Assembly: GCA_025929535.1 (NCBI GenBank)
Contig: JAICLZ010000036.1
Location: 1-40,893, forward strand
Source: Gemmatimonadaceae bacterium
Lineage (GTDB): Bacteria; Gemmatimonadota; Gemmatimonadetes; Gemmatimonadales; Gemmatimonadaceae
Length of the DNA: 40,893 nt
Direction: 5' to 3'
Positions 26,487 to 35,328 of the stretch are shown here, piece after piece (the first letter of the stretch is position 1; every line of letters begins with the position of its first letter). The translations under genes were made by a program, and so were the position numbers. A model generated the notes under the pieces. The model was given only the letters and a program-made list of their open reading frames with translations, was not told the origin of the DNA and did no database searches.

Positions 26487-27635
26487 GTGGCCGCAGGGCT
26501 GACCGTGCACGAACCGTTGTACATCGATACCACCCCCGCCGCCGACCGCTTCCTGTCCGCCGTGGAGCAGAGCGCCACCATTGCCGTGGATACGGAGGGT
26601 GCCAGCTTTCACAGATTCGTCGACCGAATCTATCTGCTCCAAATGAGCACGCGCGACGTCACCGCGGTGCTCGACCCGCTGGCCATCGGCCAGCCCGCTG
26701 CACTCGGCCGCATCCTCGAGAGCGACAGGATCGAGAAGGTCTTTCACGACGCCGACTACGATCTGCGCCTGCTGCATCAAGACTATGGATGGAACACGCG
26801 CCGGCTGTTCGACACGCGCGTCGCGGCGCAGCTGCTCGGCATCCGTGCCTTCGGGCTCGCGGCGCTGCTCGAGCGCTCGTTCGGGCTCAAGCTCGACAAG
26901 AAGCATCAGCGCGCGGACTGGTCGATGCGCCCGCTGCCCAGGGACATGCTCGACTACGCGAGCCAGGACACGATGTACCTGCTCGAGCTGCGCGACCGGC
27001 TCGCGGCCGAGCTGGAGAGCGCGGGACGCTGGAGCTGGGCGGCGGAGGAGTTCGAGCGGCTCGAGGGCACGCGCTGGGAGGAGCCGGAGGGCGAGGACAC
27101 CGGCTACATGCGCATCAAGGGCGCGCGCGATCTCGACCGCCGCGAGCTCGCGATCTTCCGTGAGCTCGTGCGCTTCCGCGACGGGATCGCGCGCGAGCTC
27201 GATCGCGCGACCTTTCGAGTGGCGGGCAACGAGGCGCTGTTCGCGGTGGCGAAGGAGCGCCCGCAAACGCTCGACGCGCTCGGCGCGATCAAGGGCGTGC
27301 CGCGCGGGATCGCGGAGCGCCGCGGCGCGGAGATGCTCGCGGCCGTGCGGCGCGGAATGGAGGTGCCGGAGGACCAGCTCCCGAAGTTCCCGCGCGCGCC
27401 GCGCTGGGATCGCGACGCGGACTTCGACAACCGCGTGAACGCGCTGCGCACGGCGCGGGAAGAGACGGCGCAGCGGCTGGGGCTCGACCCGGGCTTTCTG
27501 TGCGCGCGCGAGAAGCTGGAGACGAGCGCGCGCAAGCGCCCGAAGACGCTCGAGGAGCTGGCCGAGGTTCCGGACCTCAGGCGGTGGCAGATCGAGGTGC
27601 TGGGGCCGGCGTTCCTGAAGGCGTTGGCGAAGTAG
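26487..27635 (+). CDS. rnd: Ribonuclease D (DEDD 3'-5' exoribonuclease with HRDC domain)
   Basis: The 382-residue protein has a DEDDy exonuclease domain with all acids visible: D35 and E37 (VDTEG), D92 (HDADYDLRLL), and Y157/D161 (YASQD). A C-terminal HRDC domain (FRELVRFRDGIARE... with the family VAGNEALFAVAK) and a further helical region complete the usual length. RNase D trims tRNA and other small RNA 3' ends. The GTG at 26487 follows the good ribosome site gcgaggagac. It is divergent from the AI-2E transporter across a 123-bp spacer. Confidence 0.94.
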   Translation: MAAGLTVHEPLYIDTTPAADRFLSAVEQSATIAVDTEGASFHRFVDRIYLLQMSTRDVTAVLDPLAIGQPAALGRILESDRIEKVFHDADYDLRLLHQDYGWNTRRLFDTRVAAQLLGIRAFGLAALLERSFGLKLDKKHQRADWSMRPLPRDMLDYASQDTMYLLELRDRLAAELESAGRWSWAAEEFERLEGTRWEEPEGEDTGYMRIKGARDLDRRELAIFRELVRFRDGIARELDRATFRVAGNEALFAVAKERPQTLDALGAIKGVPRGIAERRGAEMLAAVRRGMEVPEDQLPKFPRAPRWDRDADFDNRVNALRTAREETAQRLGLDPGFLCAREKLETSARKRPKTLEELAEVPDLRRWQIEVLGPAFLKALAK

Positions 27636-27644
27636 GGCAGAGCA

Positions 27645-27944
27645 ATGGTCGCGCGGCTCGTCATTGCGATCATCGCCCTCATCGTCACTTCGATCTGCAC
27701 GTTCGCCTTCGTGCGCGTGTTCGCGCGGATCGTCATGGAAGCGAATCGAGCCCGGACTCCGCCCGGGCCGGCGCGCTCCGCAGGCTGGCATCTACTGCAC
27801 ACGCCAACGCGCGTTCTGCTGCGCGAGTATCACATCGCGCGCCCGGACGGAACGCTCGGCCGCTATCTCTCGCTCTTCTACATCATGGGCGGCGCAGCGG
27901 CGATCCTGTTCTTTGCCGACGTGTGGACGCTCTTCAAACGTTGA
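27645..27944 (+). CDS. Small two-helix membrane protein of unknown function
   Basis: The 99-residue protein has an N-terminal helix (about 3-25), a basic central loop containing TPTRVLLREYHIARPDG, and a C-terminal helix (about 75-93). It is nine bases downstream of ribonuclease D and probably co-transcribed. No motif identifies a function. Confidence 0.72.
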   Translation: MVARLVIAIIALIVTSICTFAFVRVFARIVMEANRARTPPGPARSAGWHLLHTPTRVLLREYHIARPDGTLGRYLSLFYIMGGAAAILFFADVWTLFKR

Positions 27945-27965
27945 GATGCTCGTGGGTGAGGAGCC

Positions 27966-28796
27966 CTATGCCACCATCGCGCGCCTGAACGCCGCCGGCG
28001 TCCATCCAGTCGCGTCGCGAAAGACACGCGTCAGATGCGCCTGGTCCGCGAAGCCGAGGTCAGCCGCGATCGTGCTCACCGTTTCGTTGGACTCCGCGAG
28101 TGCGCGCTTCGCCATCTCCACGCGCTCGGTGCGCACGTACGCACCCACGCCGCAGCCGAACTGGCGCCGAAATGCGCGCGCGAACGAGATGGTACCGAGC
28201 CCTGCCTCTGCCGCGAGCAGCGCGAGCGGCGGCGGGTGGCACGGGTCCGCGCGGAGTCGCTCGATCGCGCGCGTGAGGTCGCCGCGCGCCTCGCGCGGAG
28301 CTGTCGCGCCGCGCTCCGCACCAGAGCCCACGCGCGCGATCAGCGCAGCGGTGAGCGCCTCCGCCACCACCGCGCTCGCCGCATCCCACGCGCGCATCTC
28401 GCGATAGAGCTCGGCCGCGTACCGCACGGCTGCGCCTCGCACCACGCCCGGATCGCGCGCCAGATCGACGCCGCCCACCTCGATGTTGAAGCAGCGGCCG
28501 CCCGCCTCTCCGAATTCATCCGAGTGCGTCTCCGCCGCCGGGTGGAACACGAGCGTCCCTCGCGTGGCGACGTACGAGCCTCGCTCGCCGAGCTCCTCGA
28601 AGCCGCCGGCCGAGACGTAGCAGAAGTAGGGGTGCGCGTGCGCGTGCGATGGCACGAGGGTGCCCGGCGCGTAGTCGGTGAGCGTGAGTGTCACCGCACC
28701 TGCGCTTCGCGCGCCCGCGGCCGTGCCGAAGTATTCGCCTCTATGGAGGGCGGCAGCCGGCGCGGTCTCGATCCCCCTCGTTCTCGAAGCGTGCAT
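27966..28796 (-). CDS. AraC-family transcriptional regulator
   Basis: The 276-residue regulator has an N-terminal cupin-like sensing domain (VPSHAHAHPYFCYVSAGGFEE, with a His pair that could bind metal or a small ligand) and a C-terminal AraC domain with two helix-turn-helix motifs (LALLAAEAGLGTISFARAF and VSTIAADLGFADQAHLTRVF). The frame continues upstream to 29183, but the ATG at 28796 is chosen: it follows GGGAGG at ten bases and gives the normal family length. It is divergent from the secreted HEGRH protein, 69 bp away, so that gene is a candidate target (inference). Confidence 0.9.
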   Translation of the reverse strand: MHASRTRGIETAPAAALHRGEYFGTAAGARSAGAVTLTLTDYAPGTLVPSHAHAHPYFCYVSAGGFEELGERGSYVATRGTLVFHPAAETHSDEFGEAGGRCFNIEVGGVDLARDPGVVRGAAVRYAAELYREMRAWDAASAVVAEALTAALIARVGSGAERGATAPREARGDLTRAIERLRADPCHPPPLALLAAEAGLGTISFARAFRRQFGCGVGAYVRTERVEMAKRALAESNETVSTIAADLGFADQAHLTRVFRDATGWTPAAFRRAMVA

Positions 28797-28865
28797 TTCG
28801 TTCAATCCTCCCTCTCGTGTCCACCCGTTCAAGCATCCGGCTGCGGTGGTCGATAGCATCAGGTC

Positions 28866-30806
28866 ATGACCCGCATTCATAGTACGCCGAGCATGGGGCG
28901 AGAGTGTCATGGCACGGTCAAAGCAGCGAGGGCGGCACCGGCGCGGCTGCTTTTCGCGACCCTTGGCGCAGCGACGCTCGCCTTCGCTGTCCCCGTTGCC
29001 GCGCAGGATCTCGCGACCGCGGACGCCGCCTTCATGCAGCAGCACTTTCCCGACGCGCAGCGCGACTACCGATCCGTGCTCGCCAAGGGATCGGCCACGG
29101 ATCGCAGGCACGCGGCGCTCGCCCTCGCGCTGATCGACTGGATGGTCGACGGCGACACCGCACGCGCGATGCGCGATCTGCATCCCTTCGTGTCGACCGC
29201 GCCGGCACTCACGATGGCGAGCCGCGCGCGACTCGATGCGCGCAACCCGAGCGCGGCACGCGCGGCGGCTCGCGCAGCGATCTCAGCTGCGCACGATGCC
29301 GAGGAGCGCCGCGATGCCGCGGTCGCGCTCGCGGATGCCGCACTCTTTCCGTACGAGGCCGCGTGCCTCGACTCCACCGCGTCGCGTCCCGGTGCATCCG
29401 CCGCGAGCGCCGCGCGCGAGGCGAAAACCCGGCTGCTCGCGACCGTCAACGCGGAGCTCGGGCATCTCGATGCGTCGGAGCGGCTCGTGCGGCTCGCGGC
29501 GGTCTCCGGCGACTGGAACGCGCTCGCGCTCGGGTGGCGCTCGTATTACGCGGTGGGCCGTCGTGTGCCCGGTGGACCGCTCGTGCGCGCGGAGGCGGAG
29601 CTCGACTCGATGGCGCACGCCGCGCCGGCACGGAAGGCGATCCGCGCGTTCGCGGCACTCGTCGATTCGAAGCTGTTCCAGCCCGCGGCGCTCATCGCCA
29701 GCTGCGGCGCGCTTGCCTCGCCATCGCCGAGCGCCGACACACGCGAGATCGTCGCCTACGCGCGGTTTCTTCGCGATGCCACGCGGGCCACCAACGCCTA
29801 CTATCGCACCGTCGCCCTGGGCCATGCGGACACGAAGGCATGGCAGGCGAAGCTCGACTCGCTCGGCAAGCGGCTCTGGCCGCATCTCGTGTGGAGCGGG
29901 AGCCCGCCCGCCTACGATCTGCCCGCGCTGGAGCTCGACGCGGAGCGGCGCTTCGATCTCGTTGCGAACATGGGCAACACCGGCGATGTCGTGGACCTGC
30001 ACGCCGGTCACCGCATCTCCACCGAGAGCCGTGACGTCGTGCAATACGGCAAGCGCGGGCATCTTCTTTTTTCGGTGCTCGATGGCATGGTCTCCGATGG
30101 CTACCAGACGTGGGCCTGGGATGGCCGCGCCGCGCACGGCGGATGGGCCAGCACGACGGAGATCATCCAGGTGCGCGACGGCTACGCCGAAGGTCCGCTC
30201 AAGGCCTGGCACGCGCTCACGGACGCGGCGATCATCGCCCGCGACGCGAAGACGCTGGCGCGCGACAGCGCCGCCGACATCGCGCGCGCGCGCACCACGG
30301 AGATCGCGTACTTCCCGAGCGTGGACGAGCGTCTTCGCCGCGACGTGCGCGCCGCGCTGCTCGATTCGCTCAAGCGCACCGGTCTCGCCGGACGCGAGCT
30401 CGAGCTGGCTTTCGTGCGCACGTACGGAGACGATGTGGACGAGAGCTCCATCTTCGTGCACGAGGGGCGTCACGCGATCGACAAGATTCTGAAGATCGCC
30501 GACTCGAGCGCGAAGAATCTCGAGTATCAGGCGAAGCTTTCGGAGCTCGCCTTCGCGCCGCTGCCGAAGCTCGCGCTCGCGGGGATTCTGGGAGCGAACA
30601 CGGGCGACGACACGCCGCACGGGATTGCCGACGCGCGCATCATGCGCGAGCTACTGGACTGGATGCGGCACCACGGATTTTCCGAGGGCGCAGCCGAGCT
30701 CCCGCTGCCGCTTCAGATCCCGAAGCTCACCGACGCGCAGATTCGCGCCGTCAGCCGCTCGCTCGATCCGCTCGCCAACGGCGGCGCCGCTCAGAACCCC
30801 ATGTAG
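28866..30806 (+). CDS. Large secreted protein of unknown family with HExxH zinc motif
   Basis: The 646-residue protein has a signal peptide (hydrophobic core about 27-42, cleavage near PVAAQ). The first 300 or so residues are Ala-rich and helical with repeat-like spacing, resembling a TPR-type solenoid. The C-terminal half contains HEGRH at 532-536 (FVHEGRHAID), followed by Glu at 553 and 560 in NLEYQAKLSE, an arrangement expected of a glutamate-zincin metallopeptidase active site. I do not recognise a named family. It is divergent from the AraC regulator. Its 3' end overlaps the MIP18 gene by 16 bases. Function as a periplasmic or secreted peptidase is inference. Confidence 0.8.
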   Translation: MTRIHSTPSMGRECHGTVKAARAAPARLLFATLGAATLAFAVPVAAQDLATADAAFMQQHFPDAQRDYRSVLAKGSATDRRHAALALALIDWMVDGDTARAMRDLHPFVSTAPALTMASRARLDARNPSAARAAARAAISAAHDAEERRDAAVALADAALFPYEAACLDSTASRPGASAASAAREAKTRLLATVNAELGHLDASERLVRLAAVSGDWNALALGWRSYYAVGRRVPGGPLVRAEAELDSMAHAAPARKAIRAFAALVDSKLFQPAALIASCGALASPSPSADTREIVAYARFLRDATRATNAYYRTVALGHADTKAWQAKLDSLGKRLWPHLVWSGSPPAYDLPALELDAERRFDLVANMGNTGDVVDLHAGHRISTESRDVVQYGKRGHLLFSVLDGMVSDGYQTWAWDGRAAHGGWASTTEIIQVRDGYAEGPLKAWHALTDAAIIARDAKTLARDSAADIARARTTEIAYFPSVDERLRRDVRAALLDSLKRTGLAGRELELAFVRTYGDDVDESSIFVHEGRHAIDKILKIADSSAKNLEYQAKLSELAFAPLPKLALAGILGANTGDDTPHGIADARIMRELLDWMRHHGFSEGAAELPLPLQIPKLTDAQIRAVSRSLDPLANGGAAQNPM

Positions 30807-31129
30807 GCGCGAATCCTCGGCTCGATCCGATCCGGGCTCCACATCGGGTCCCATACGAGATTCACCGCCACATCCTGCACACCGTCCAGCGCACGCACCT
30901 GCTGCTCGGCCGCGGTCATGATCTCGGGGCCGGACGGGCAGCCGGGCGATGTGAGGCTCATGTCGATGAGGACCTTCGAGCCTTCCACGGCAATGCCGTA
31001 GACGAGACCCAGGTCCACGATGTTGAGATTGAGCTCGGGGTCCTTCACGCGGCGGAGTGCGGCGCGGACGACATCCTCATCCAGCGCTGGCGCGCCGGGC
31101 GTTGCTTCGGTGGCGGACAGGTCACTCAT
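30791..31129 (-). CDS. MIP18/DUF59-family Fe-S assembly protein (SufT/PaaD-like)
   Basis: The 112-residue protein contains the family core: DPELNLNIVDLGLVYG (about residues 30-45) and SPGCPSG with the conserved Cys, within the usual alpha/beta fold length. MIP18-type proteins (SufT, PaaD, Cia2) help insert iron-sulfur clusters. It begins at ATG 31129 after an excellent ribosome site (aaggag). It is a single gene convergent with the HEGRH protein. The Fe-S-rich ActB and the FAD/Fe-S dehydrogenase encoded elsewhere in the window would be potential clients (inference). Confidence 0.9.
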   Translation of the reverse strand: MSDLSATEATPGAPALDEDVVRAALRRVKDPELNLNIVDLGLVYGIAVEGSKVLIDMSLTSPGCPSGPEIMTAAEQQVRALDGVQDVAVNLVWDPMWSPDRIEPRIRAYMGF

Positions 31130-31190
31130 CGGGACTCCTTGTGTCGTCCCGAAAGCTCACCCGGCGCGGTGCGCCGGACAAGCGCGGCAG

Positions 31191-32579
31191 CTACGACGCT
31201 TTCTTCTTGTGCGAGGACGATTTCGAGGCAGCGACGTGCGAGTGGCTCTTCGTTTTCGACTTGCTCGCCGTCGCCTTCGACTTGCTCGCCGATGCTTTGG
31301 ATTTCGTGTGCGCCGTTGCGCGAGCGTGGTGCGCATTCCGGCGCGCCCTGCCGTGATGCTCGCGGCGATTCCACCCCTTTGCCGCGTCCGAGCGGAAGGA
31401 GGCTGGCATCGCGATGGTCTGCGACGGATCGTCCGTGACCGCGATCGCGGCGGCGTCCGTGAGATCGGCGCGCACATCCGCAATCACCTTGGCCGGCTGG
31501 CGTGCCCGGGCCGCGTGGACGCGGTTGGTCAACAGGATCACGAACATCTCGCGTTCCGGATCGATCCAGAGTGACGTGCCCGTGTAGCCGACGTGGCCGA
31601 ACGAGCCCTCGCTCATGAATCGGCCGGAGCCCCACTGTCCATCGGCCATTGCCCAGCCGAGCGCCCGGCTGCCCGCCGCGCGCGTGGTGAAGAGCTTGAT
31701 GGTGGAATCGCTCACGATGCGAACGCCCTTGTACTCGCCACCCTCGAGGATCATCTGGGCGAAGATCGAGATGTCGGACGCGGTGCTGAACAGTCCGGCG
31801 TGGCCGGCGACGCCGCCCAGCGCGTAGGCGTTCTCATCGTGTACCTCGCCTTGCAGCGGATAGCCGCGCGGCGGCGAGACCTCGGTGGGTGCGACGCGTG
31901 ACTTGAGCGAGTCTGCCGGCTTGAAGAACGTGTTGACCATGCCGAGCGGCGCGAACACGCGCTCGTGCAGGAAGACGTCGAGCCCCTGACCGGTGACGCG
32001 CTCGACCATCATGCCGAGGGTGATGGCGCCGAGGTCCGAGTAGATGTAGCACTGGCCGGGCTTGCACTCGAGCGGCGCATCGAGCACCACCTGCCGCGCC
32101 TCCGCGGGGGAGTGCGCAATGCGCCAGAGATCGCGATCCGCCGGCAACCCCGAGCGATGCTCGAGCAGCTGGCGCACGGTGACCGAGTCCTTGTAGCCAC
32201 CGGTGAATTCGGGGAGATACGTGTTGACGGGCGCGTCGAGCTTGATGCGCCCCTCATCATAGAGGATCATGACGGCGGTGGTCGTGCCGATGACCTTCGT
32301 GAGCGAGGCGAGATCGTAGATCGTCTCGGTGGCCGAGACGCGGCTGCTCGACGTTGCCCAATCGATGCGGCCGAAGCCTTTCTCCCAGACCGCCGAGCCC
32401 TTGCGGCCGACGACGACTGCGGCGCCGGGGAATCCACCGGCCTTGATGCCGCGACTCACGACGCGATCGATCGTCTCCAGGCGCTTGGCCGACATGCCGA
32501 CGGTGGCGGGTGCCGCTACGGGCAGTCCCCCATCGGCAGTGGCGACCATCGCGACCACGGCGATCAATGCGGTGAGCAT
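31191..32579 (-). CDS. Secreted beta-lactamase-fold serine hydrolase with Lys/Ser/Ala-rich tail
   Basis: The 462-residue protein has a short signal peptide and a class C beta-lactamase/EstB-like fold: nucleophile motif SLTK (S92, K95), Tyr motif YSD, and a late HVG in the KTG position. Members are esterases, D-aminopeptidases or penicillin-binding-like enzymes; resistance cannot be claimed. The last roughly 40 residues are a cationic low-complexity tail of Lys, Ser, Ala and His with a 7-residue near-repeat (ASKSKAT). The ATG at 32579 is preferred over a TTG at 32597 because GAGG lies eight bases before it. It has its own promoter at 32701-32728. Confidence 0.88.
   Translation of the reverse strand: MLTALIAVVAMVATADGGLPVAAPATVGMSAKRLETIDRVVSRGIKAGGFPGAAVVVGRKGSAVWEKGFGRIDWATSSSRVSATETIYDLASLTKVIGTTTAVMILYDEGRIKLDAPVNTYLPEFTGGYKDSVTVRQLLEHRSGLPADRDLWRIAHSPAEARQVVLDAPLECKPGQCYIYSDLGAITLGMMVERVTGQGLDVFLHERVFAPLGMVNTFFKPADSLKSRVAPTEVSPPRGYPLQGEVHDENAYALGGVAGHAGLFSTASDISIFAQMILEGGEYKGVRIVSDSTIKLFTTRAAGSRALGWAMADGQWGSGRFMSEGSFGHVGYTGTSLWIDPEREMFVILLTNRVHAARARQPAKVIADVRADLTDAAAIAVTDDPSQTIAMPASFRSDAAKGWNRREHHGRARRNAHHARATAHTKSKASASKSKATASKSKTKSHSHVAASKSSSHKKKAS
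31255..31291 (-). repeat. 21-bp-period direct repeat encoding the Lys/Ser tail
   Basis: The 16-mer ttcgacttgctcgccg occurs at 31255-31270 and again at 31276-31291. The period of 21 bp equals seven codons, producing repeated SKSKA units in the C-terminal tail of the serine hydrolase. Confidence 0.85.
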
Positions 32580-32700
32580 CTTTTCGACCTCAAGCAAAAA
32601 CGAAGAAGTGCCGGCTGCTCGAAAGGAGCGGCAGGACGTCTATGTGAAACCTACTTAGGACAGGGGCGGGATGTTCCAGCGAAGCATCGCGAACCGGCAC

Positions 32701-32728
32701 ATAATAGTCCAATCCCCTCTATTGGCAA
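32701..32728 (-). promoter_or_regulatory. Sigma-70-type promoter for the serine hydrolase gene
   Basis: On the minus strand, TTGCCA (32728-32723) and TATTAT (32706-32701) match the -35 and -10 consensus at five of six positions each, separated by 16 bp. It sits just after the stop of the flavoprotein gene. The expected transcript would start near 32694 and carry a leader of about 115 bases before the ATG at 32579. Confidence 0.65.
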
Positions 32729-32754
32729 GACGAGGACCCGCTGCGACCGTCACT

Positions 32755-33699
32755 CTAGGACGCTGTAATGTTTTGCGCCGCTGGCGTGATACGGAATTCC
32801 GGTGCCAGAAGGGAGTGGTGGATCGCGATCGCGGCCCTTGCGCCGCCCGCGGCGGCGGACAGCGCGATCTGCGTTCCAGGCACCAGATCGCCAGCGGCGT
32901 AGACGTTCCGCACGCTCGTATGGAAGTGCTCGTCGATGACGACACACCCTTCATCGTTGCGCTCGCACCCCAGTCGTTGCGCGAGGTCGTCGGCAGGGAA
33001 GCGACCGATCGCGAAAAAGAGCCGCTCGCAGTCGAGGACCGCGCCGTCCTCGAGCTCGAGCGCCCTGAGCGTGCGATCCTGGTGAACCGCGCGCCGCACG
33101 CGCGCGACGAGCACCGGAATGTTGAGCGTGTCGAGCTGGTCGAGCAGCGGCGAGGTGAGATCGGGATCGTGGCCATTCGTGCAGATCACGAGCTCGCGCG
33201 TCCACGTCGCGAGCGCGAGTGCGAGACCCACCGCTTTTCGGCCGACGCCCACGACCACGGTTTTCTTTCCGCGCGTCTCGTGCCCATCGCAGTCGGGACA
33301 GTGGTACGCGGTTGCGCCGTAGATGTGCTCGAGTCCCGGAATGTCGGGCCAGATGTCCTTCACGCCGAAAGCCAGGAGCACCCGGTGCGACTCGAGCGAC
33401 GCGCCGTTCTCGAGCTCGAGGCGAAAGCGCTCGTTCTCTTCCCTGGAGATGGTGGACACGCAGCCGTCGATCAGCGTCGCGCCGAAGCGCCGCGCCTCAT
33501 CGCGACCGGCGCCGCGCAGCGCCGCGGGCGTCACATCGGGAAGGCCGAGATAGCCGTTGATGCCGCGCGTCTGCCAGTTGCGCGGGTCGCCCGAGTCGAC
33601 GAGAACGACCGAGCGGAGATAGCGGGCGAGCCACATGGCGGCGGTGAGCCCGGCGGGACCGCCGCCGACGATCGCCACGTCGAACACGGGGAGCGACAT
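32755..33699 (-). CDS. Thioredoxin-reductase-like NAD(P)/FAD oxidoreductase
   Basis: The 314-residue flavoprotein has an N-terminal FAD motif (VGGGPAGL, 11-18), a redox-active CPDC (C134-C137, followed by DG as in thioredoxin reductases), an NADPH motif GVGRKAVG (151-158) and the C-terminal FAD segment YAAGDLVPGTQIALSAAAGG. The N-terminal RNWQTRGINGYLG resembles the TrxR-like clade that includes low-molecular-weight thiol reductases and HcaD-like proteins rather than classical TrxB. No thioredoxin gene adjoins, so the partner is unknown. ATG at 33699. Confidence 0.9.
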   Translation of the reverse strand: MSLPVFDVAIVGGGPAGLTAAMWLARYLRSVVLVDSGDPRNWQTRGINGYLGLPDVTPAALRGAGRDEARRFGATLIDGCVSTISREENERFRLELENGASLESHRVLLAFGVKDIWPDIPGLEHIYGATAYHCPDCDGHETRGKKTVVVGVGRKAVGLALALATWTRELVICTNGHDPDLTSPLLDQLDTLNIPVLVARVRRAVHQDRTLRALELEDGAVLDCERLFFAIGRFPADDLAQRLGCERNDEGCVVIDEHFHTSVRNVYAAGDLVPGTQIALSAAAGGARAAIAIHHSLLAPEFRITPAAQNITAS

Positions 33700-33759
33700 G
33701 GCGGAACTTTACCATGCTTGTGCGGTGGTGCGGAACGCTCGCTCGGGCGAGCGTTCGAG

Positions 33760-34563
33760 TTACTTCACGGAGCCCGGCGGAAGCGAGTAGAGCAGCTTCA
33801 TCGTCGCGCGATCGGCTTCGCTCAGGTCGCGCACGCGTACGCGCGCCGTCATGATGTTCGTGGTGTCGGCGGTGTGATCGAGGCCGAGGAGGTGGCCGAC
33901 CTCGTGGAGCGCGATCGCGTGGATGGCCTTGGGATCCAGCAGCTCGCCCGCGTTGTGGTGCAGCGCGAGAGTGATGTTCGCGGAGACGATCCACCATTTC
34001 GAGTCGCGCGCCCAGACGGTCTTGCCGCTGATCGGCGAGTCGAAGTGATCGATCCAGCTGACGTGAACGTCGGCGTCGACGGAGTCGCGCACGAAGGTGA
34101 ACTTCACGGGGATGCCGAGGTTCGCCCACTCGTCGAAGGCGTCGCGAACGCGATCGGGGTAGCTGTCGTCCCATCCCTCGATCATCGGGTTGCTGCCGAC
34201 CCACACGCGCACCGGTGGGGCGAGGCGCTCGGGCCAGCGTGCGAGAGCGGAATCGCGCTCGCCGAGGATCTCGCCGATGTAGGTGCCGGTGGCCCCGAGC
34301 TCGATGCGCCGGCGAATGTCGAGAACATCGCGCTTCTTCGCGTCCAGCTCCGCAGCCACATTCGCGTCCATTTCACCTGCCGCCACCGCTTCCGTGGTTC
34401 CGGAGTTGCGAGTGGTTGCCCGGTGCCCGTGCAGGCGAGCGGCCGGCGCCAGCGATGCTGCCTGCGAGGTGGCGGTGAGTGAATGCGTGTGCAGCGCCTG
34501 CACGGCGACGAAGCCTAGGACAGGCAACAGCAACAGGGCGGGGATCAGATCGGTGCGCTTCAT
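33760..34563 (-). CDS. Matrixin-type (M10-like) secreted zinc metalloprotease
   Basis: The 267-residue protein has an N-terminal signal/anchor helix and a pro-like region rich in Ala, then a metzincin domain. The full zinc motif HEVGHLLGLDH (H220, H224, H230) and the Met-turn NIMTARV eight residues after the third ligand are present, diagnostic of matrixins. The preceding VRVWVGSNPMIEGWDDSYPDRVRDAFDEWANLGIP is typical of bacterial matrixins. It probably acts outside the cytoplasm; the substrate is unknown. No classical cysteine switch was seen. It is divergent from the FMN reductase gene. Confidence 0.9.
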   Translation of the reverse strand: MKRTDLIPALLLLPVLGFVAVQALHTHSLTATSQAASLAPAARLHGHRATTRNSGTTEAVAAGEMDANVAAELDAKKRDVLDIRRRIELGATGTYIGEILGERDSALARWPERLAPPVRVWVGSNPMIEGWDDSYPDRVRDAFDEWANLGIPVKFTFVRDSVDADVHVSWIDHFDSPISGKTVWARDSKWWIVSANITLALHHNAGELLDPKAIHAIALHEVGHLLGLDHTADTTNIMTARVRVRDLSEADRATMKLLYSLPPGSVK

Positions 34564-34746
34564 CGCGTGACGATCCTGCGAGGGGACGACGACGTGCGAG
34601 TGGGGTGTTGCAGAACAGACGAGCGAATTGGCGCGAGGGAACGACTGTATTATCCCGTTACACCAGAGCCGGTGCGGCGGTTGTACGGCGGTAGTTTTTC
34701 GGTGACGATGCCGATCGAATTGCGTGACTGACGACGAGGTGTTGCG

Positions 34747-35328
34747 ATGGCGGAAGCTCGGGCGGTGGACGTGGCGGTGGATGTAGCGGTACTGGTGGGG
34801 AGCCTCAGGAAGGAGTCGCTGACGCGGAAAGTGGCGATGGCGATGAAGGGATTGGCGCCGCCCTCACTGGCGCTGGAGATCGTGGAGATTCGGGAGCTGC
34901 CCATGTACGACCAGGATCTCGAGACGGAGACGCCGCCGCGGGCATGGGTGGACTTTCGCGATCGGATCAAGCGCGCGGACGCGCTGCTCTTCGCGACGCC
35001 CGAGTACAACAGGTCGGTTCCGGGGTGTCTCAAGAACGCGGTGGACGTCGGGTCGCGGCCGCCGGGCAATACCGTGTTCAATGGAAAGCCCGGCGCCATA
35101 GTCAGTGTTACTCCGTTTGGCCTGGGCGCGTTCGGCGCGAACCATCATCTCCGGCAGGCGCTGGTGTACGTGAACGTGCTCACGATGGCGCAGCCGGAGG
35201 CGTACATCTCGCAGGCGCGCGATCTGGTGGATGAGAATTTCAGGATCACGAAGGACGCGAGCCGGGAGTTCTTCACGAAGTTTCTGAATGCGTTCGCGGC
35301 GTGGATCGAGCTGACGCGAAAGAAGTAG
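34747..35328 (+). CDS. NADPH-dependent FMN reductase (flavodoxin fold)
   Basis: The 193-residue protein carries the FMN-reductase pattern: VLVGSLRKESLTRKVA near the start (phosphate-binding loop), LPMYDQDLE, and the signature TPEYNRSVPGCLKNAVD. The family reduces FMN, quinones or azo compounds with NAD(P)H. The ATG at 34747 follows gacgaggtgttgcg. It is a lone gene divergent from the matrixin; the 183-bp spacer contains a TATTAT word at 34648-34653 but no matching -35. Confidence 0.9.
   Translation: MAEARAVDVAVDVAVLVGSLRKESLTRKVAMAMKGLAPPSLALEIVEIRELPMYDQDLETETPPRAWVDFRDRIKRADALLFATPEYNRSVPGCLKNAVDVGSRPPGNTVFNGKPGAIVSVTPFGLGAFGANHHLRQALVYVNVLTMAQPEAYISQARDLVDENFRITKDASREFFTKFLNAFAAWIELTRKK

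Noticed and set aside
27966..29183. Longer 405-residue AraC regulator starting at 29183
   Set aside because: The extra N-terminal residues are low-complexity and antisense to the secreted protein gene, while the ATG at 28796 has a good ribosome site and normal length.
31191..32579. Beta-lactam resistance gene
   Set aside because: SLTK and YSD motifs show the fold, but EstB-like and D-aminopeptidase members share them. The YxN position is YSD and nothing points to antibiotic hydrolysis.
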